Below are positions 1-7,869 of a DNA stretch of 54,511 nucleotides, in pieces. Position numbers and translations under genes: made by a program. Below the pieces are notes generated by a model. It did no database searches, was not told the DNA's origin, and saw only the letters and a program-made list of their open reading frames with translations. The stretch spans positions 1-54,511 of IMG/VR virus record IMGVR_UViG_3300042475_000999; one strand, 5' to 3'. How positions within the stretch are numbered: position 1 is the stretch's first letter; every line of letters starts with the position of its first letter. Source of the stretch: a virus.

Positions 1-1115
1 CGGTGACTCCAGCTGTGACCCCAGCGGTTACTCCTGCTGTTACGCCAGCTGTAACGCCAGCGGTTACTCCTGCTGTTACGCCAGCTGTGACCCCAGCGGT
101 GACTCCAGCTGTGACCCCAGCGGTTACTCCTGCTGTTACGCCAGCGGTGACTCCTGCTGTAACGCCAGCTGTAACTCCAGCTGTGACTCCTGCTGTAACT
201 CCAACAACTACGCCTTTGGTTGGCGTTGACTGGATTGATAGAACACCACCACCTGTAGTACCACCTGGGGCTTTGCCTGTAGTACCATCTGAGCCTCCAG
301 TAGTGCCGCCTGTTGTACCACCTGAGCCGCCTGTAGTACCACCTGAAGTTGTACCACCTGTTGATGACGTTACGACAACAGACCCTACAAAGACAACAAC
401 TACAAAGACGCCAACTACGAAGACGCCGCCTAAAAAAGAACAGCAGTCAGGCGCGCTTGGCGCGGTTACAATGCCAACAAGCACTGGCGCGTTGCCCGGG
501 ACTTTGACCCCTACAATGCTGGCTGGCGCATCTATTAAGGACAACTCTGGAATGGCGCAACTCACGCAACTTTACCCGCAACTGGCTAATGTGGACCCCA
601 CGCTGTTACAAGTCTTGACAGGCCGCATTAAACCTAATATGGCTACGGCCGCTGAAACTGAAGAAGGCACAAGCTTTGTTGGCGCCAAGCTTGCAGGCGC
701 CCCATCTCCCGGGAATCCTGTAAGCGGCAACGACAATAGCACTGTAATTCCTGGGTACGACACAGGCAATATGACAGCAGCAGGATTAAAATACCTTGGT
801 GGAAGCCCGTTAGCAGGTTACGCTAGAGGCGGCCAAGTAGAGCATATTCCCGAGTTCATCACAGGAAAGACAGGCAATTACGTGCAAGGTGCAGGTGATG
901 GCCAATCAGACAGTATTCCTGCCATGTTGGCGGATGGCGAGTACGTATTTGATGCGGATACGGTTGCAGCATTGGGTAATGGCTCAAATAAGGCTGGTGC
1001 CCAAGTTTTGGATAAAATGCGTGAAAGCATTAGAAAACATAAAAGATCAGCCCCAGTGGGTAAAATACCACCTAAAGCTAAGTCACCCCTGTCGTATTTG
1101 AAAGGCATGAAATGA
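1..1115 (+). CDS. C-terminal part of a giant virion protein (continues from 51186-54511)
   Basis: The reading frame is open from the window edge (first full codon at position 3) and encodes about 370 residues. It starts with roughly 16 VTPA tetrapeptides, then a Pro/Val/Thr-rich linker, then a folded C-terminal region of about 220 residues. The tail has the pattern GYARGGQVEHIP, then SDSIPAMLADGEYVFDA, then a basic end. This GxSDSIPA-LxxGEYV signature is familiar from the C-termini of large phage virion/tape-like proteins. No start codon belongs to this fragment: the ORF beginning at 51186 runs off the right end and joins in frame if the CGGT shared by both ends is merged, giving a protein of nearly 1480 residues. 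It ends in an ATGA overlap with the next gene. Function is inferred as an internal or tail-associated virion protein. Confidence 0.75.
   Translation, partial: VTPAVTPAVTPAVTPAVTPAVTPAVTPAVTPAVTPAVTPAVTPAVTPAVTPAVTPAVTPAVTPAVTPTTTPLVGVDWIDRTPPPVVPPGALPVVPSEPPVVPPVVPPEPPVVPPEVVPPVDDVTTTDPTKTTTTKTPTTKTPPKKEQQSGALGAVTMPTSTGALPGTLTPTMLAGASIKDNSGMAQLTQLYPQLANVDPTLLQVLTGRIKPNMATAAETEEGTSFVGAKLAGAPSPGNPVSGNDNSTVIPGYDTGNMTAAGLKYLGGSPLAGYARGGQVEHIPEFITGKTGNYVQGAGDGQSDSIPAMLADGEYVFDADTVAALGNGSNKAGAQVLDKMRESIRKHKRSAPVGKIPPKAKSPLSYLKGMK
3..202 (+). repeat. 12-bp tandem repeat coding for (VTPA)n
   Basis: About sixteen consecutive 12-bp units of the form GTN ACN CCN GCN encode Val-Thr-Pro-Ala. Third positions vary (gtgactccagct, gttactcctgct, gtaacgccagct), so the peptide is more conserved than the DNA. 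The repeat sits at the window edge and is preceded, at the other end, by related Thr/Pro/Ser repeats. It probably explains why the circular sequence was cut or mis-resolved here, and the copy number may be wrong. Confidence 0.9.
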
Positions 1116-2164
1116 GTTTAATGCAAGGCAGCCCACTGCCGAATATCACCACGACGCAGAATCAGGTAACGTCCGCCCCATCTTGGTACACCGACTATTT
1201 AAGTGACTTGGCAAAAGGCGTTACTGCAGGGGTTTCAAACGCGCAATACGCAAATGCACAGCCACTGCAAACTGCGGCTTTTGAAAAGGCTGCAACAACA
1301 ACCAATACGTACCCTGGGTACTTTACTCAAGCATTGCAATCAACGAGTGATATTGGAAAAGCAGATATTACTGCAAAGCCTGTAGATCCAAAGACAGGTC
1401 AGTTAATTCCTGACGGGCAAAGCAGAATTGAACAGTTCATGAACCCATACACAACGCAGGTTGTGGATGCATTAGGTTCATTAGGTCAACGCAATATTCA
1501 GCAATTCTTAGCCCCACAGGCTACGGCATCTGCAGTTGGCACTGGCCAATTCGGTTCTAAGCGTGGCGCCGAGGTTCTTGGTCAAGCCATTAACACCGGC
1601 TTAATGAATACGCAAGCTGCGCAGTCACAGGCATTGCAATCTGGTTATACTGAAGCGTTGCGTGCTGCACAAGCTGATCAAGCGCAAAAGCTAGGTGCTG
1701 CTCAGCAATACGGGAGTCTTGCAACTGCAGGCCAAGCCGCTAACTTGGCAGACATTAACGCGTTGGCCACCATGGGTAGTCAACAACAAACTATCAATCA
1801 AAATCAGCAACTGTTTCCATTGACAGCTGCCAACTTAGGCGCACAAGCATTGCGTGGTTACAACGTACCAACAACTGTTGCTAATACCTACACAGGCCCA
1901 ATCCCTGGAGCTTACTCTGCTTCTCCATTGGCGCAGATTGCAGGCTTAGGCTCAATCATTGGCGGCGTAAGTAATACAAACTTTGGAAAAGCGGCAGGCA
2001 ATGCGCTAAGTAAGTTCTTCAGTGGCGGTACTGGAGGTGGTGATACAAGCGGTATGGGAACTATTGATCCTAATCAAATGCCGTTTGACTATGACTGGAC
2101 TCAAGACTTCCCTACTAACTTTGGTGGTAGCGGTAGTAACTCATTTGGTGAAGGCGAGTACTAA
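1112..2164 (+). CDS. Putative internal virion / ejection protein, 350 aa
   Basis: The start overlaps the previous stop as ATGA and is preceded by TTGAAAGG six bases upstream. The protein is rich in Ala, Gln, Thr and Gly. A recognisable segment near residues 110-160 reads QFMNPYTTQVVDAL, then Ala/Thr-rich sequence, then GQFGSKRGAEVL. MNPY followed by a G-FG-(S)R motif recurs in podovirus virion proteins encoded after the tail tube genes. The middle is predicted mostly helical, and the C-terminus is Gly/Ser/Asp-rich. Its place among other Ala/Gly-rich late genes suggests a structural protein ejected with the DNA. No enzyme motif is visible. Confidence 0.55.
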   Translation: MSLMQGSPLPNITTTQNQVTSAPSWYTDYLSDLAKGVTAGVSNAQYANAQPLQTAAFEKAATTTNTYPGYFTQALQSTSDIGKADITAKPVDPKTGQLIPDGQSRIEQFMNPYTTQVVDALGSLGQRNIQQFLAPQATASAVGTGQFGSKRGAEVLGQAINTGLMNTQAAQSQALQSGYTEALRAAQADQAQKLGAAQQYGSLATAGQAANLADINALATMGSQQQTINQNQQLFPLTAANLGAQALRGYNVPTTVANTYTGPIPGAYSASPLAQIAGLGSIIGGVSNTNFGKAAGNALSKFFSGGTGGGDTSGMGTIDPNQMPFDYDWTQDFPTNFGGSGSNSFGEGEY

Positions 2165-2166
2165 TC

Positions 2167-3726
2167 ATGGCAACACCAACAGGCGCATTACCTTCATCAA
2201 TGCCATTTATGATTGGCGGTGATGACAAGGCTAAATCAGAATATTTTGATGCAATTCAAAAGACTCTTGCAGCCTTGGAAGCAAGAACACAGCAAGGTCC
2301 TAACTTATTTCAAGTTGGCGCAGCCTTATTAGATCCCGGCCGCACAGGCAACTTTGGTGAGGCAGTTGGCAGAGCAGCAGGTGTTGTTGGTCAATACCAA
2401 GAAAAGCAACGTGAAGCTGAACTACCTATTGCGCAAATGCGTGCGCAGTTGGCTGGCCAAAAATATGAAGTAGAGAACCAAGGCAAGGCTTTGCAATTGC
2501 TTTCAGCAACATTAGGTGTTGCACCAGCGCAGGTTGAAGGCGTATTGTCAAGTGGCAATATGACTCCTGACGTGGCTGCAAAGCTTGCTAAGATCTACCC
2601 CATGGTTGCGCAGTTATCGCCTAAGGTTGGTGAAATTGTCAAAGGCACATTTACCATGCAGAATGAGATGGGCAAGCTTGGGCTTGACCGCGAGAAGTTT
2701 GTTGCTGAGCAAACTCAGCGTCAAGTTACCAACGCAGTTAAAGACCGCGAGCTTGGTATGACTGAAGCAGATCTCATTGCTAAGTATGGCGCTGACATTG
2801 TCCCACTTATGCCCGGTGGCAAACGTCTTGGCGATATACCTAAGCCTGCCCCTGCGCCAACTACAGCAATGCCCGGTGCTCCAGCGGTAATGCCCGGAGC
2901 TGCTCCAGGTCCTGTACCCGGCGCTCCAGTTCCGCCGCCTGTTGTTATGCCGTTGGTTGCGCAGCAACAAGCAGGCCAACCGCCAGCACCTGCAGTTACT
3001 GCGCAGCCGCCAATGCCTACACCCGGGCAAGCGCCTAGGGCAAGTGATTTGCAAGGTATGCCTTTGCAATCACGGGCTGAAATTGAAAAGCGTCGTGTTG
3101 AAGAGGCTGATAAGTCATTCAATCTTAAGCGTGATGAGATCCTTAACTACACGCCGCAGTTATTGGAATCATCCAATACTAACTTGAAGCAGTTGAATGA
3201 GATTGCAACGCGTAGACCGCAAATCTTTGCGATAATGCAAGAAAAAGGTTTGCTTTCTGGTTTGCTGACTGCAGCGCAAGAAGGTGCACAAGCACAAGCC
3301 GGCACTTATACTGCGCGACTTGGGTTGCCAGTTAAAGACTTTTTGCAACGCGTTAAGCTTGAGCCTGAAGATCAGCAAGCAGTTCGCGACGTAAGCCGTA
3401 TCTTGGGGACTGAATTCTTAGCCAACGTAAAAGCCAATAAGGGTTTGCTAGGTATTAACCCCACGGATAACGATGCAAGACTCTTGCAGGCGCCAATGGC
3501 AAGTATTGATGACTCATCAAAGGCTGTGCAATTATGGTCACGCCAGCAATTGCTATTGAATAAGCAGCGTGAAGCTTTGTACGGCGCCTATGATGGTTAT
3601 ACCCGTAGAGTTGGCCCCGCTGCTTCACCACGCCAATTCTTTAGCCCCGGCAGCGTGTATGAGAAGATCAATAAAGACTACGCCGATTATCGGATGCAGT
3701 TGTTCAGACAGTTTAACCCACAGTGA
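2167..3726 (+). CDS. Putative internal virion protein, 519 aa, Pro-rich linker
   Basis: This gene lies two bases after the preceding stop. Residues 1-210 are helical and Gln/Ala-rich (GQYQEKQREAELPIAQMRAQL). Residues about 220-290 form a Pro/Ala/Met/Val linker (MPGAPAVMPGAAPG and similar). Residues 300-519 are again helical and charged, ending RMQLFRQFNPQ. I recognise no catalytic motif. Two helical lobes around a flexible linker, late-strand position and neighbours suggest a virion or ejection protein; this is inference from composition and context. Confidence 0.5.
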   Translation: MATPTGALPSSMPFMIGGDDKAKSEYFDAIQKTLAALEARTQQGPNLFQVGAALLDPGRTGNFGEAVGRAAGVVGQYQEKQREAELPIAQMRAQLAGQKYEVENQGKALQLLSATLGVAPAQVEGVLSSGNMTPDVAAKLAKIYPMVAQLSPKVGEIVKGTFTMQNEMGKLGLDREKFVAEQTQRQVTNAVKDRELGMTEADLIAKYGADIVPLMPGGKRLGDIPKPAPAPTTAMPGAPAVMPGAAPGPVPGAPVPPPVVMPLVAQQQAGQPPAPAVTAQPPMPTPGQAPRASDLQGMPLQSRAEIEKRRVEEADKSFNLKRDEILNYTPQLLESSNTNLKQLNEIATRRPQIFAIMQEKGLLSGLLTAAQEGAQAQAGTYTARLGLPVKDFLQRVKLEPEDQQAVRDVSRILGTEFLANVKANKGLLGINPTDNDARLLQAPMASIDDSSKAVQLWSRQQLLLNKQREALYGAYDGYTRRVGPAASPRQFFSPGSVYEKINKDYADYRMQLFRQFNPQ

Positions 3727-3734
3727 GTTGACAT

Positions 3735-4754
3735 ATGGCAAAAGACGATAAGCTAGACGCCATTATTTTTGGCGACCCACAGAGTGCACCGCAAACTGAA
3801 AGTTTAGGGGAACTCGACGACATCTTTACCATGCCAATTGGGCCTGCAAAGACTGCGCCAAGTACAACTAAAAAGCCAAAGACTTTGGCGCCTATGCTAG
3901 GTTTATCACCGGATGAAGAGAAGGCTGTTGCCACTGGCGTAGGTGCTGTGTCTGGCCCGCTTGTACAAAAAGGCATGTCAAAGCTATTGCCGACAAAGGA
4001 AATGCGAACAGCCGAAGGCGTTAAGAAACTACAGGAGGAGCAGCGTGTTAAAGACATGTTGCTAAAACTACGCGATGAAGAATTACTTAAAGCAGGTATC
4101 CAACCTGAGCAATTGGCTACGCCTAAAGCTCAAACTTCTGGCACAAAATGGTATCAAAATTGGGCAGGCGGCTCAAAAGAAATTGCAGGCGGCGTACCAG
4201 AAGCTGCAGCAACTTATCAGCGCAGTAAAGGCCAAGGCGAAGTTACCAAAAAATTAACCAAGAAGTTTGGGCCTGACATTTATAGCGCAGGTGAGCCCGG
4301 GCAAATTAAAGAATCTTTGGTGGATAGACTTATTAGACAAGGCAAGGAAGCCGAGGCTGCCACTTCTGCAAGAGCTGCTGCTACACCAGCTGCCGAAGCG
4401 GCGGCTGCTAAACGATTGGCTGATGCAACTCCAGGGCCAATGTCTAAGTTGGCAAATGTTGCCAAAGCACCACTTGTTGGCGGTGCCTTAGGCGGTGCAG
4501 GAGCTGGTATGAGCTTTTATGAAGCTTATCAGCGGTACATGAATGGCGACCGCTCTGGCATGGTGCTATCAGCTTTGGCCGGCGCTGGTGGTTTAATGTC
4601 TATGGTCCCAGGGCTTCAAATTCCAGGGCTTGCCTTAGGCTTAGGCGCCACAGGAGCTCAGTATGCTTTGGATAAGTATAATGAGCCTGCAGCGCCTAAG
4701 GTTAACCCTATGGCTTTACCCCCACCATCGGAACCGCCGGGGTCTGTGCGGTAG
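3735..4754 (+). CDS. Putative internal virion protein with Gly/Ala-rich hydrophobic C-terminus, 339 aa
   Basis: This is the last gene of the rightward block. Residues 1-130 are charged (DKLDAIIFGDPQ, later LQEEQRVKDMLLKLRDEELLKAG). Residues about 200-230 are an Ala-rich helix, and residues 240-320 are hydrophobic and Gly-rich (GGALGGAGAGMSFYEAY, LSALAGAGGLMSMVPGLQIP). Such amphipathic, Gly-rich tails occur in podovirus ejection proteins that must enter the cell envelope. The last 47 bases overlap the 3' end of the minus-strand gene at 4708. No enzyme motif is seen. Confidence 0.5.
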   Translation: MAKDDKLDAIIFGDPQSAPQTESLGELDDIFTMPIGPAKTAPSTTKKPKTLAPMLGLSPDEEKAVATGVGAVSGPLVQKGMSKLLPTKEMRTAEGVKKLQEEQRVKDMLLKLRDEELLKAGIQPEQLATPKAQTSGTKWYQNWAGGSKEIAGGVPEAAATYQRSKGQGEVTKKLTKKFGPDIYSAGEPGQIKESLVDRLIRQGKEAEAATSARAAATPAAEAAAAKRLADATPGPMSKLANVAKAPLVGGALGGAGAGMSFYEAYQRYMNGDRSGMVLSALAGAGGLMSMVPGLQIPGLALGLGATGAQYALDKYNEPAAPKVNPMALPPPSEPPGSVR

Positions 4755-5034
4755 GCTCCAAGATCTCCAAGACTTTCTTAAGCAAACCAATTTGCATTTG
4801 CTTAACATCGGTGACCGACATAGTCGTGTCATCATCAAAGTCTTCTGAAGAAACCAGCCCCATGCTTGTGCGTATTTGATACGCGCAGTTCCTACGTTCC
4901 AAGATACTACCCACGTGGAAAGCCTCAATCCACACGTCATATGGATTGCTTAGCAATTCCAAATGATTAGTTTGCGTGAGTAGATCTACCCAATCTTCAT
5001 AAGATAGCTTAACCATATCTATTGGTTGCTTCAT
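4708..5034 (-). CDS. Hypothetical protein, 108 aa
   Basis: This is the last gene of the leftward operon. The ATG at 5034 overlaps the previous stop (ATGA), which favours it over a slightly earlier in-frame start. The sequence is soluble and acidic (KLSYEDWVDLLTQTNHLELL, then ERRNCAYQIRTSMGL), with an amphipathic helix VKQMQIGLLKKVLEIL near the end. I do not recognise the family. The end overlaps the convergent plus-strand gene, and no terminator is visible between them. Confidence 0.6.
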   Translation of the reverse strand: MKQPIDMVKLSYEDWVDLLTQTNHLELLSNPYDVWIEAFHVGSILERRNCAYQIRTSMGLVSSEDFDDDTTMSVTDVKQMQIGLLKKVLEILEPTAQTPAVPMVGVKP

Positions 5035-5243
5035 TGCTTCTTCCACTTCTTGATGGAGATGAACTGCGGCACCTCGATAGGTTGGTCAAGTGCTTCAATG
5101 CCTCTGGCAGACCGCGACCTAAAGTCATACCATTTTTTGACGTAGGCAGGATCCTCGGATGGAGGAACCCAGTTATAAACACGGCGCCATCTTTCGGTGA
5201 CGCAAGTTGATGAAGGTGTATACACAAAATCTTCGGTTGTCAT
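5031..5243 (-). CDS. Hypothetical small basic protein, 70 aa
   Basis: The start ATG overlaps the stop of the upstream gene, and its own stop overlaps the downstream start, so it is linked by ATGA junctions on both sides. It is rich in Trp, Arg and Lys (TERWRRVYNWVPPSEDPAYVK, ending ISIKKWKKQ). The translational coupling supports it being real; no function can be read from the sequence. Confidence 0.55.
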   Translation of the reverse strand: MTTEDFVYTPSSTCVTERWRRVYNWVPPSEDPAYVKKWYDFRSRSARGIEALDQPIEVPQFISIKKWKKQ

Positions 5244-5947
5244 AAGTCTTGTCCTTTAGTTTGTAGCCACATGCGGAGGGTTGACATGCCTCCATCTATT
5301 AAAACATGATTAGGGAATGCTTGGTACTTGTGGTACAGCGGGTGGTTGATGAAGTTCTTCATCAAAAGGTATGCATTAGCTTGTGGCGGTGACATACCCA
5401 TGGCTCTGTCGGTGTCAATACATTTTACCTCGTACCGATCAGAGAATTCTTTGGTGATGGCGTGGACCTGATCACCCAGCAACCCAATGATGACTACCTT
5501 AGGCAATGTCTTGCCAGATGCGCCATACGTTGGATTGTGCTTTTCAATCTTAAACTCATGCTCAAGCTCTTTAACAGCAACTTGCAGGCTTTCACGAAGC
5601 CCCAGAATGAATCGTTGTGTAATAGTATTCACCAACTGCTCAACGAGATCAACTGGTGCATCGATTCTAGGCATCACCAGTGGCGCTGGAGGCATTATTT
5701 CCACAGGTGTGGTAGTTTCCACCACCTTTCGCTTTGGCACATCCTGCATGGCACGTACCTTAAGCTCTTTGATTAAGTCAGGCACTGCAGAATGACTTTG
5801 CATAGTACGACGACGATCAGGTGACAGTACAATTTGCGCTTGCCTAAGCGACGCAATTGGGCTGTAAGTGCCTGAGTTGTAATACTCCACAGCGGTCATG
5901 ATAACTAGATCACGTTCACGTTTTGTCCAGCGAATTTTAGGTAACAT
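5240..5947 (-). CDS. Putative DNA-binding / regulatory protein, 235 aa
   Basis: I place the start at ATG 5947, seven bases after the ribosome site TTGAAAGGAATT; an upstream in-frame TTG is part of that site. Residues 1-60 (IRWTKRERDLVIMTAVEYY, then LSPDRRRTMQS) resemble a Myb/SANT-like W-x-x-x-E helical DNA-binding segment. A Pro-rich linker and helical region follow, then residues 145-235 with an alpha/beta pattern (PKVVIIGLLGDQVHAI, then HVLIDGGMSTLRMWL) reminiscent of DUF2325-like Rossmann folds. It is preceded by its own candidate promoter and a hairpin, unusual inside this operon. The regulatory role is inferred, not shown. Confidence 0.6.
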   Translation of the reverse strand: MLPKIRWTKRERDLVIMTAVEYYNSGTYSPIASLRQAQIVLSPDRRRTMQSHSAVPDLIKELKVRAMQDVPKRKVVETTTPVEIMPPAPLVMPRIDAPVDLVEQLVNTITQRFILGLRESLQVAVKELEHEFKIEKHNPTYGASGKTLPKVVIIGLLGDQVHAITKEFSDRYEVKCIDTDRAMGMSPPQANAYLLMKNFINHPLYHKYQAFPNHVLIDGGMSTLRMWLQTKGQDL

Positions 5948-5950
5948 TTC

Positions 5951-5969
5951 AATTCCTTTCAATAGTCAA
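5951..5969 (-). promoter_or_regulatory. Conserved leader/ribosome site TTGACTATTGAAAGGAATT
   Basis: On the minus strand this sequence precedes ATG 5947. AAAGG lies seven bases from the start and is the Shine-Dalgarno core. The 19-base block is nearly repeated before the genes starting at 9024, 16445 and 17505. Confidence 0.6.
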
Positions 5970-5979
5970 TTTACAAAAG

Positions 5980-5996
5980 TATGGGGGTATCCCATA
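5980..5996 (-). promoter_or_regulatory. Short hairpin in the leader of the 5947 gene
   Basis: TATGGG and CCCATA form a perfect 6-bp inverted repeat with a 5-base loop. On the minus strand it is followed by CTTTTGT. It lies between the candidate promoter and the start at 5947, so it could be an operator, attenuator or weak terminator. Confidence 0.4.
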
Positions 5997-6002
5997 ACGT
6001 AA

Positions 6003-6011
6003 ATTATATCA
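6003..6011 (-). promoter_or_regulatory. Candidate extended -10 promoter (TGATATAAT)
   Basis: The minus strand reads TGATATAAT, an exact TGn-TATAAT extended -10. No good -35 is visible. It overlaps the stop codon of the 60-aa gene and would drive the three genes from 5947 downwards. Confidence 0.4.
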
Positions 6012-6186
6012 CGTCTTTTGTACTTATTACATCTTGCCAAACCATGGCCGAAGCCATTTCCACTTTTAGAGCGGCCAATGCCGTCAGTATGTCCTCCATT
6101 TGATAACCGTCACGAATAAGTTCAAAAACAAATATTCTAAGTTCTTTTTGAACAGCGAATGATAAATCTACACGTTCGATAGCCAT
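6004..6186 (-). CDS. Hypothetical small helical protein, 60 aa
   Basis: The start ATG at 6186 lies 18 bases inside the end of the ThyA-fold gene in another frame, the overlap typical of this operon. The product is mostly helical and acidic (LRIFVFELIRDGYQMEDIL, ALKVEMASAMVWQDV). No domain is recognised. Its position directly after the dCMP-hydroxymethylase candidate makes it a possible accessory protein, which is only positional inference. Confidence 0.5.
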   Translation of the reverse strand: MAIERVDLSFAVQKELRIFVFELIRDGYQMEDILTALAALKVEMASAMVWQDVISTKDVI

Positions 6187-6950
6187 TTTGCAAACTCAAA
6201 AGTAGGGTTGATGGATTTGCCTGCCAAAAGGTTGGCCTCGTACCGGTTGATACGTGGGGGCTTGTCTTCAACTGGCAAATGCAAATTAGCGTTAATGATG
6301 TCATTGAACATGGTCAATCGAGACTCATAGACGTGGAAAGAACCTGCAGATATTGTCAATGTTCCCATCTCAGCGCCAACCAAGTTAGCCACAATTTCCT
6401 GCAGAAAGCTGAAAGTTGGCAAGTCATTTGCCATGCCCCAAAGAATATCTTGGCTACGCATGATAGCTCTGGCGTTCAATCTGCCATTCCTGATTCTGAA
6501 CTCAATGGCCAGCGTGCATGGAACATCCTTTGCCTCTATATCCATATGGTCTATGTCAGTGCCATACATTGGAATCACAGCACGGCGGGACATTGGATCT
6601 TGCGTAAGCAACTTTGCAATATGCAGAGCGCCGTGTTTGCCAAACCAATAACTGCCGTAGTTGCTATTCAACTTGCCGTTGGCTACGATCTTGCCCCACT
6701 GCGCAGCGTGATCAGCAATGCTAAGATCATACGGGTCAGCCTTGATGTACCAAGCCATTTCGCGCTTAAGGTACTTCACATTGAAGTTACGACCTTTGAA
6801 TGAGTTGAACCTTACAAAGGGGTTGACCGTGTAAGTAAAGTTTTCAATCTCAAGGCATTTTTCGCCGCGTGGACTTGTCCAAGTGCCATGCTTTTGCAGC
6901 ACGTTGTAAAGATTGATGAGCTCAGGCTCATTGCGAATCAGCATTTCCAT
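6168..6950 (-). CDS. ThyA-fold pyrimidine (hydroxy)methyltransferase, probable dCMP hydroxymethylase
   Basis: This 260-residue protein has the thymidylate synthase fold signatures. DPMSRR at 118-123 is the phosphate-binding Arg pair. DVPC at 142-145 carries the catalytic Cys145, RSQD at 165-168 follows, and HVY lies at 206-208. The residue corresponding to Asn177 of E. coli ThyA, 31 positions after the catalytic Cys, is Asp176 (WGMAND). Asn there selects dUMP; Asp is the hallmark of dCMP-acting enzymes such as T4 gp42, which has the same 31-residue Cys-Asp spacing. The best reading is a dCMP hydroxymethylase (methylene-THF plus dCMP giving hm-dCMP), not a dTMP synthase. It overlaps the kinase-fusion gene by 23 bases. 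The family call is firm; the substrate call is inferred from one residue and context. Confidence 0.78.
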   Translation of the reverse strand: MEMLIRNEPELINLYNVLQKHGTWTSPRGEKCLEIENFTYTVNPFVRFNSFKGRNFNVKYLKREMAWYIKADPYDLSIADHAAQWGKIVANGKLNSNYGSYWFGKHGALHIAKLLTQDPMSRRAVIPMYGTDIDHMDIEAKDVPCTLAIEFRIRNGRLNARAIMRSQDILWGMANDLPTFSFLQEIVANLVGAEMGTLTISAGSFHVYESRLTMFNDIINANLHLPVEDKPPRINRYEANLLAGKSINPTFEFAKWLSNV

Positions 6951-7869
6951 AATCAGCTTCCGTAATTAAATAGGGTTGGTCGGGGTAATGTTGCATGTGA
7001 TACAAAGGGGGTGGTAATTTAATTACAGGCACTTCATTGTTTAATGCCCATGTGTAGGCATTGTTGCCAAGGGCGTAAATACGTTTTGGCTTCAACTGTT
7101 TGATGAAGCTTGAATCCATAGGTGTGCCTTGGTAAGTTTGAGTGTTAACCCAGTACAAACCAGTTTCAGGTACATTCTCACGCTCCAAGGTTTCAGCCAG
7201 CATTCTGCTAGGGCCATCATTATCCAAGAAGTTAATGAAAGGCACCACGGCTGCGGTGGACTTAACATTTGTGCGAGGCCCCTTGTCGCAAAGCATTAGT
7301 GTATTGCCTTCAACAAAGGCGCCGCCACCGGATGATTTGTTAGTCATTGTCTTGGTTGCAAGCTTAATGAACAACTCTTCTATATCATCTTTGGTATAGT
7401 CGTAGGTGATGACTGGCAGTGAGGTATCCATAGGCAGTGAGGAATAGCCTTCATACACTTGTTCCAATTGTTTGATATTGTCTAAGTACTCATCCTCAAT
7501 GCGATCTTTGAATGTTTGCATACACACTTCAAAATCAGGTTGACAATGAATAACCACAACGCCTCGTGCCAAGGCTGCACGCTCTAACATTCTACGGCGC
7601 GGCATATCAATGCGGTTATCGCCTTTACGATACACGCTGCCATAGATTGGCTCAGACAGCCATGACCTATCCATGATGACGTGGTCATCATAGGTCAACG
7701 CCGCTGTCATGCCGCGAAAATACGTACGGCAAAGGTCCTCGGTATTCATACCACGATAAGGACCATGCTTTACGACATGGGTCATCTTGTCCTTTTGCAA
7801 TCGTTGTCGCAAGGTCTCTGACAGGGTAGTCTTTCCCCCGCCATCAGCCCCTTCTAGAATTACGATCAT
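6928..7869 (-). CDS. dNMP-kinase-like P-loop protein fused to a UDG-like domain, 313 aa
   Basis: Residues 1-170 are a thymidylate-kinase-like P-loop NTPase, with Walker A GADGGGKTT at 7-15, a DRSW motif at 67-70 and a basic lid-like DMPRRRMLERAA. A Ser/Gly-rich linker (174-185) leads to residues 187-302, whose pattern recalls the uracil-DNA glycosylase superfamily: LCDKGPRTN, then PKRIYALGNNAYTWAL, then LPPPLYHMQHYP in the place of the usual HP motif. The kinase part would phosphorylate a deoxynucleoside monophosphate, plausibly the product of the adjacent ThyA-fold enzyme, as T4 gp1 does for hm-dCMP. The role of the C-terminal domain is unknown, and classical catalytic residues are not evident. 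It overlaps both neighbours by more than 20 bases. Confidence 0.7.
   Translation of the reverse strand: MIVILEGADGGGKTTLSETLRQRLQKDKMTHVVKHGPYRGMNTEDLCRTYFRGMTAALTYDDHVIMDRSWLSEPIYGSVYRKGDNRIDMPRRRMLERAALARGVVVIHCQPDFEVCMQTFKDRIEDEYLDNIKQLEQVYEGYSSLPMDTSLPVITYDYTKDDIEELFIKLATKTMTNKSSGGGAFVEGNTLMLCDKGPRTNVKSTAAVVPFINFLDNDGPSRMLAETLERENVPETGLYWVNTQTYQGTPMDSSFIKQLKPKRIYALGNNAYTWALNNEVPVIKLPPPLYHMQHYPDQPYLITEADYGNADSQ

Noticed and set aside
3-202. CRISPR-like array
   Set aside because: The units are 12-bp direct coding repeats without spacers; they encode VTPA.
6168-6950. Plain thymidylate synthase
   Set aside because: The residue corresponding to the dUMP-selecting Asn is Asp, so dTMP synthesis is not the best reading.
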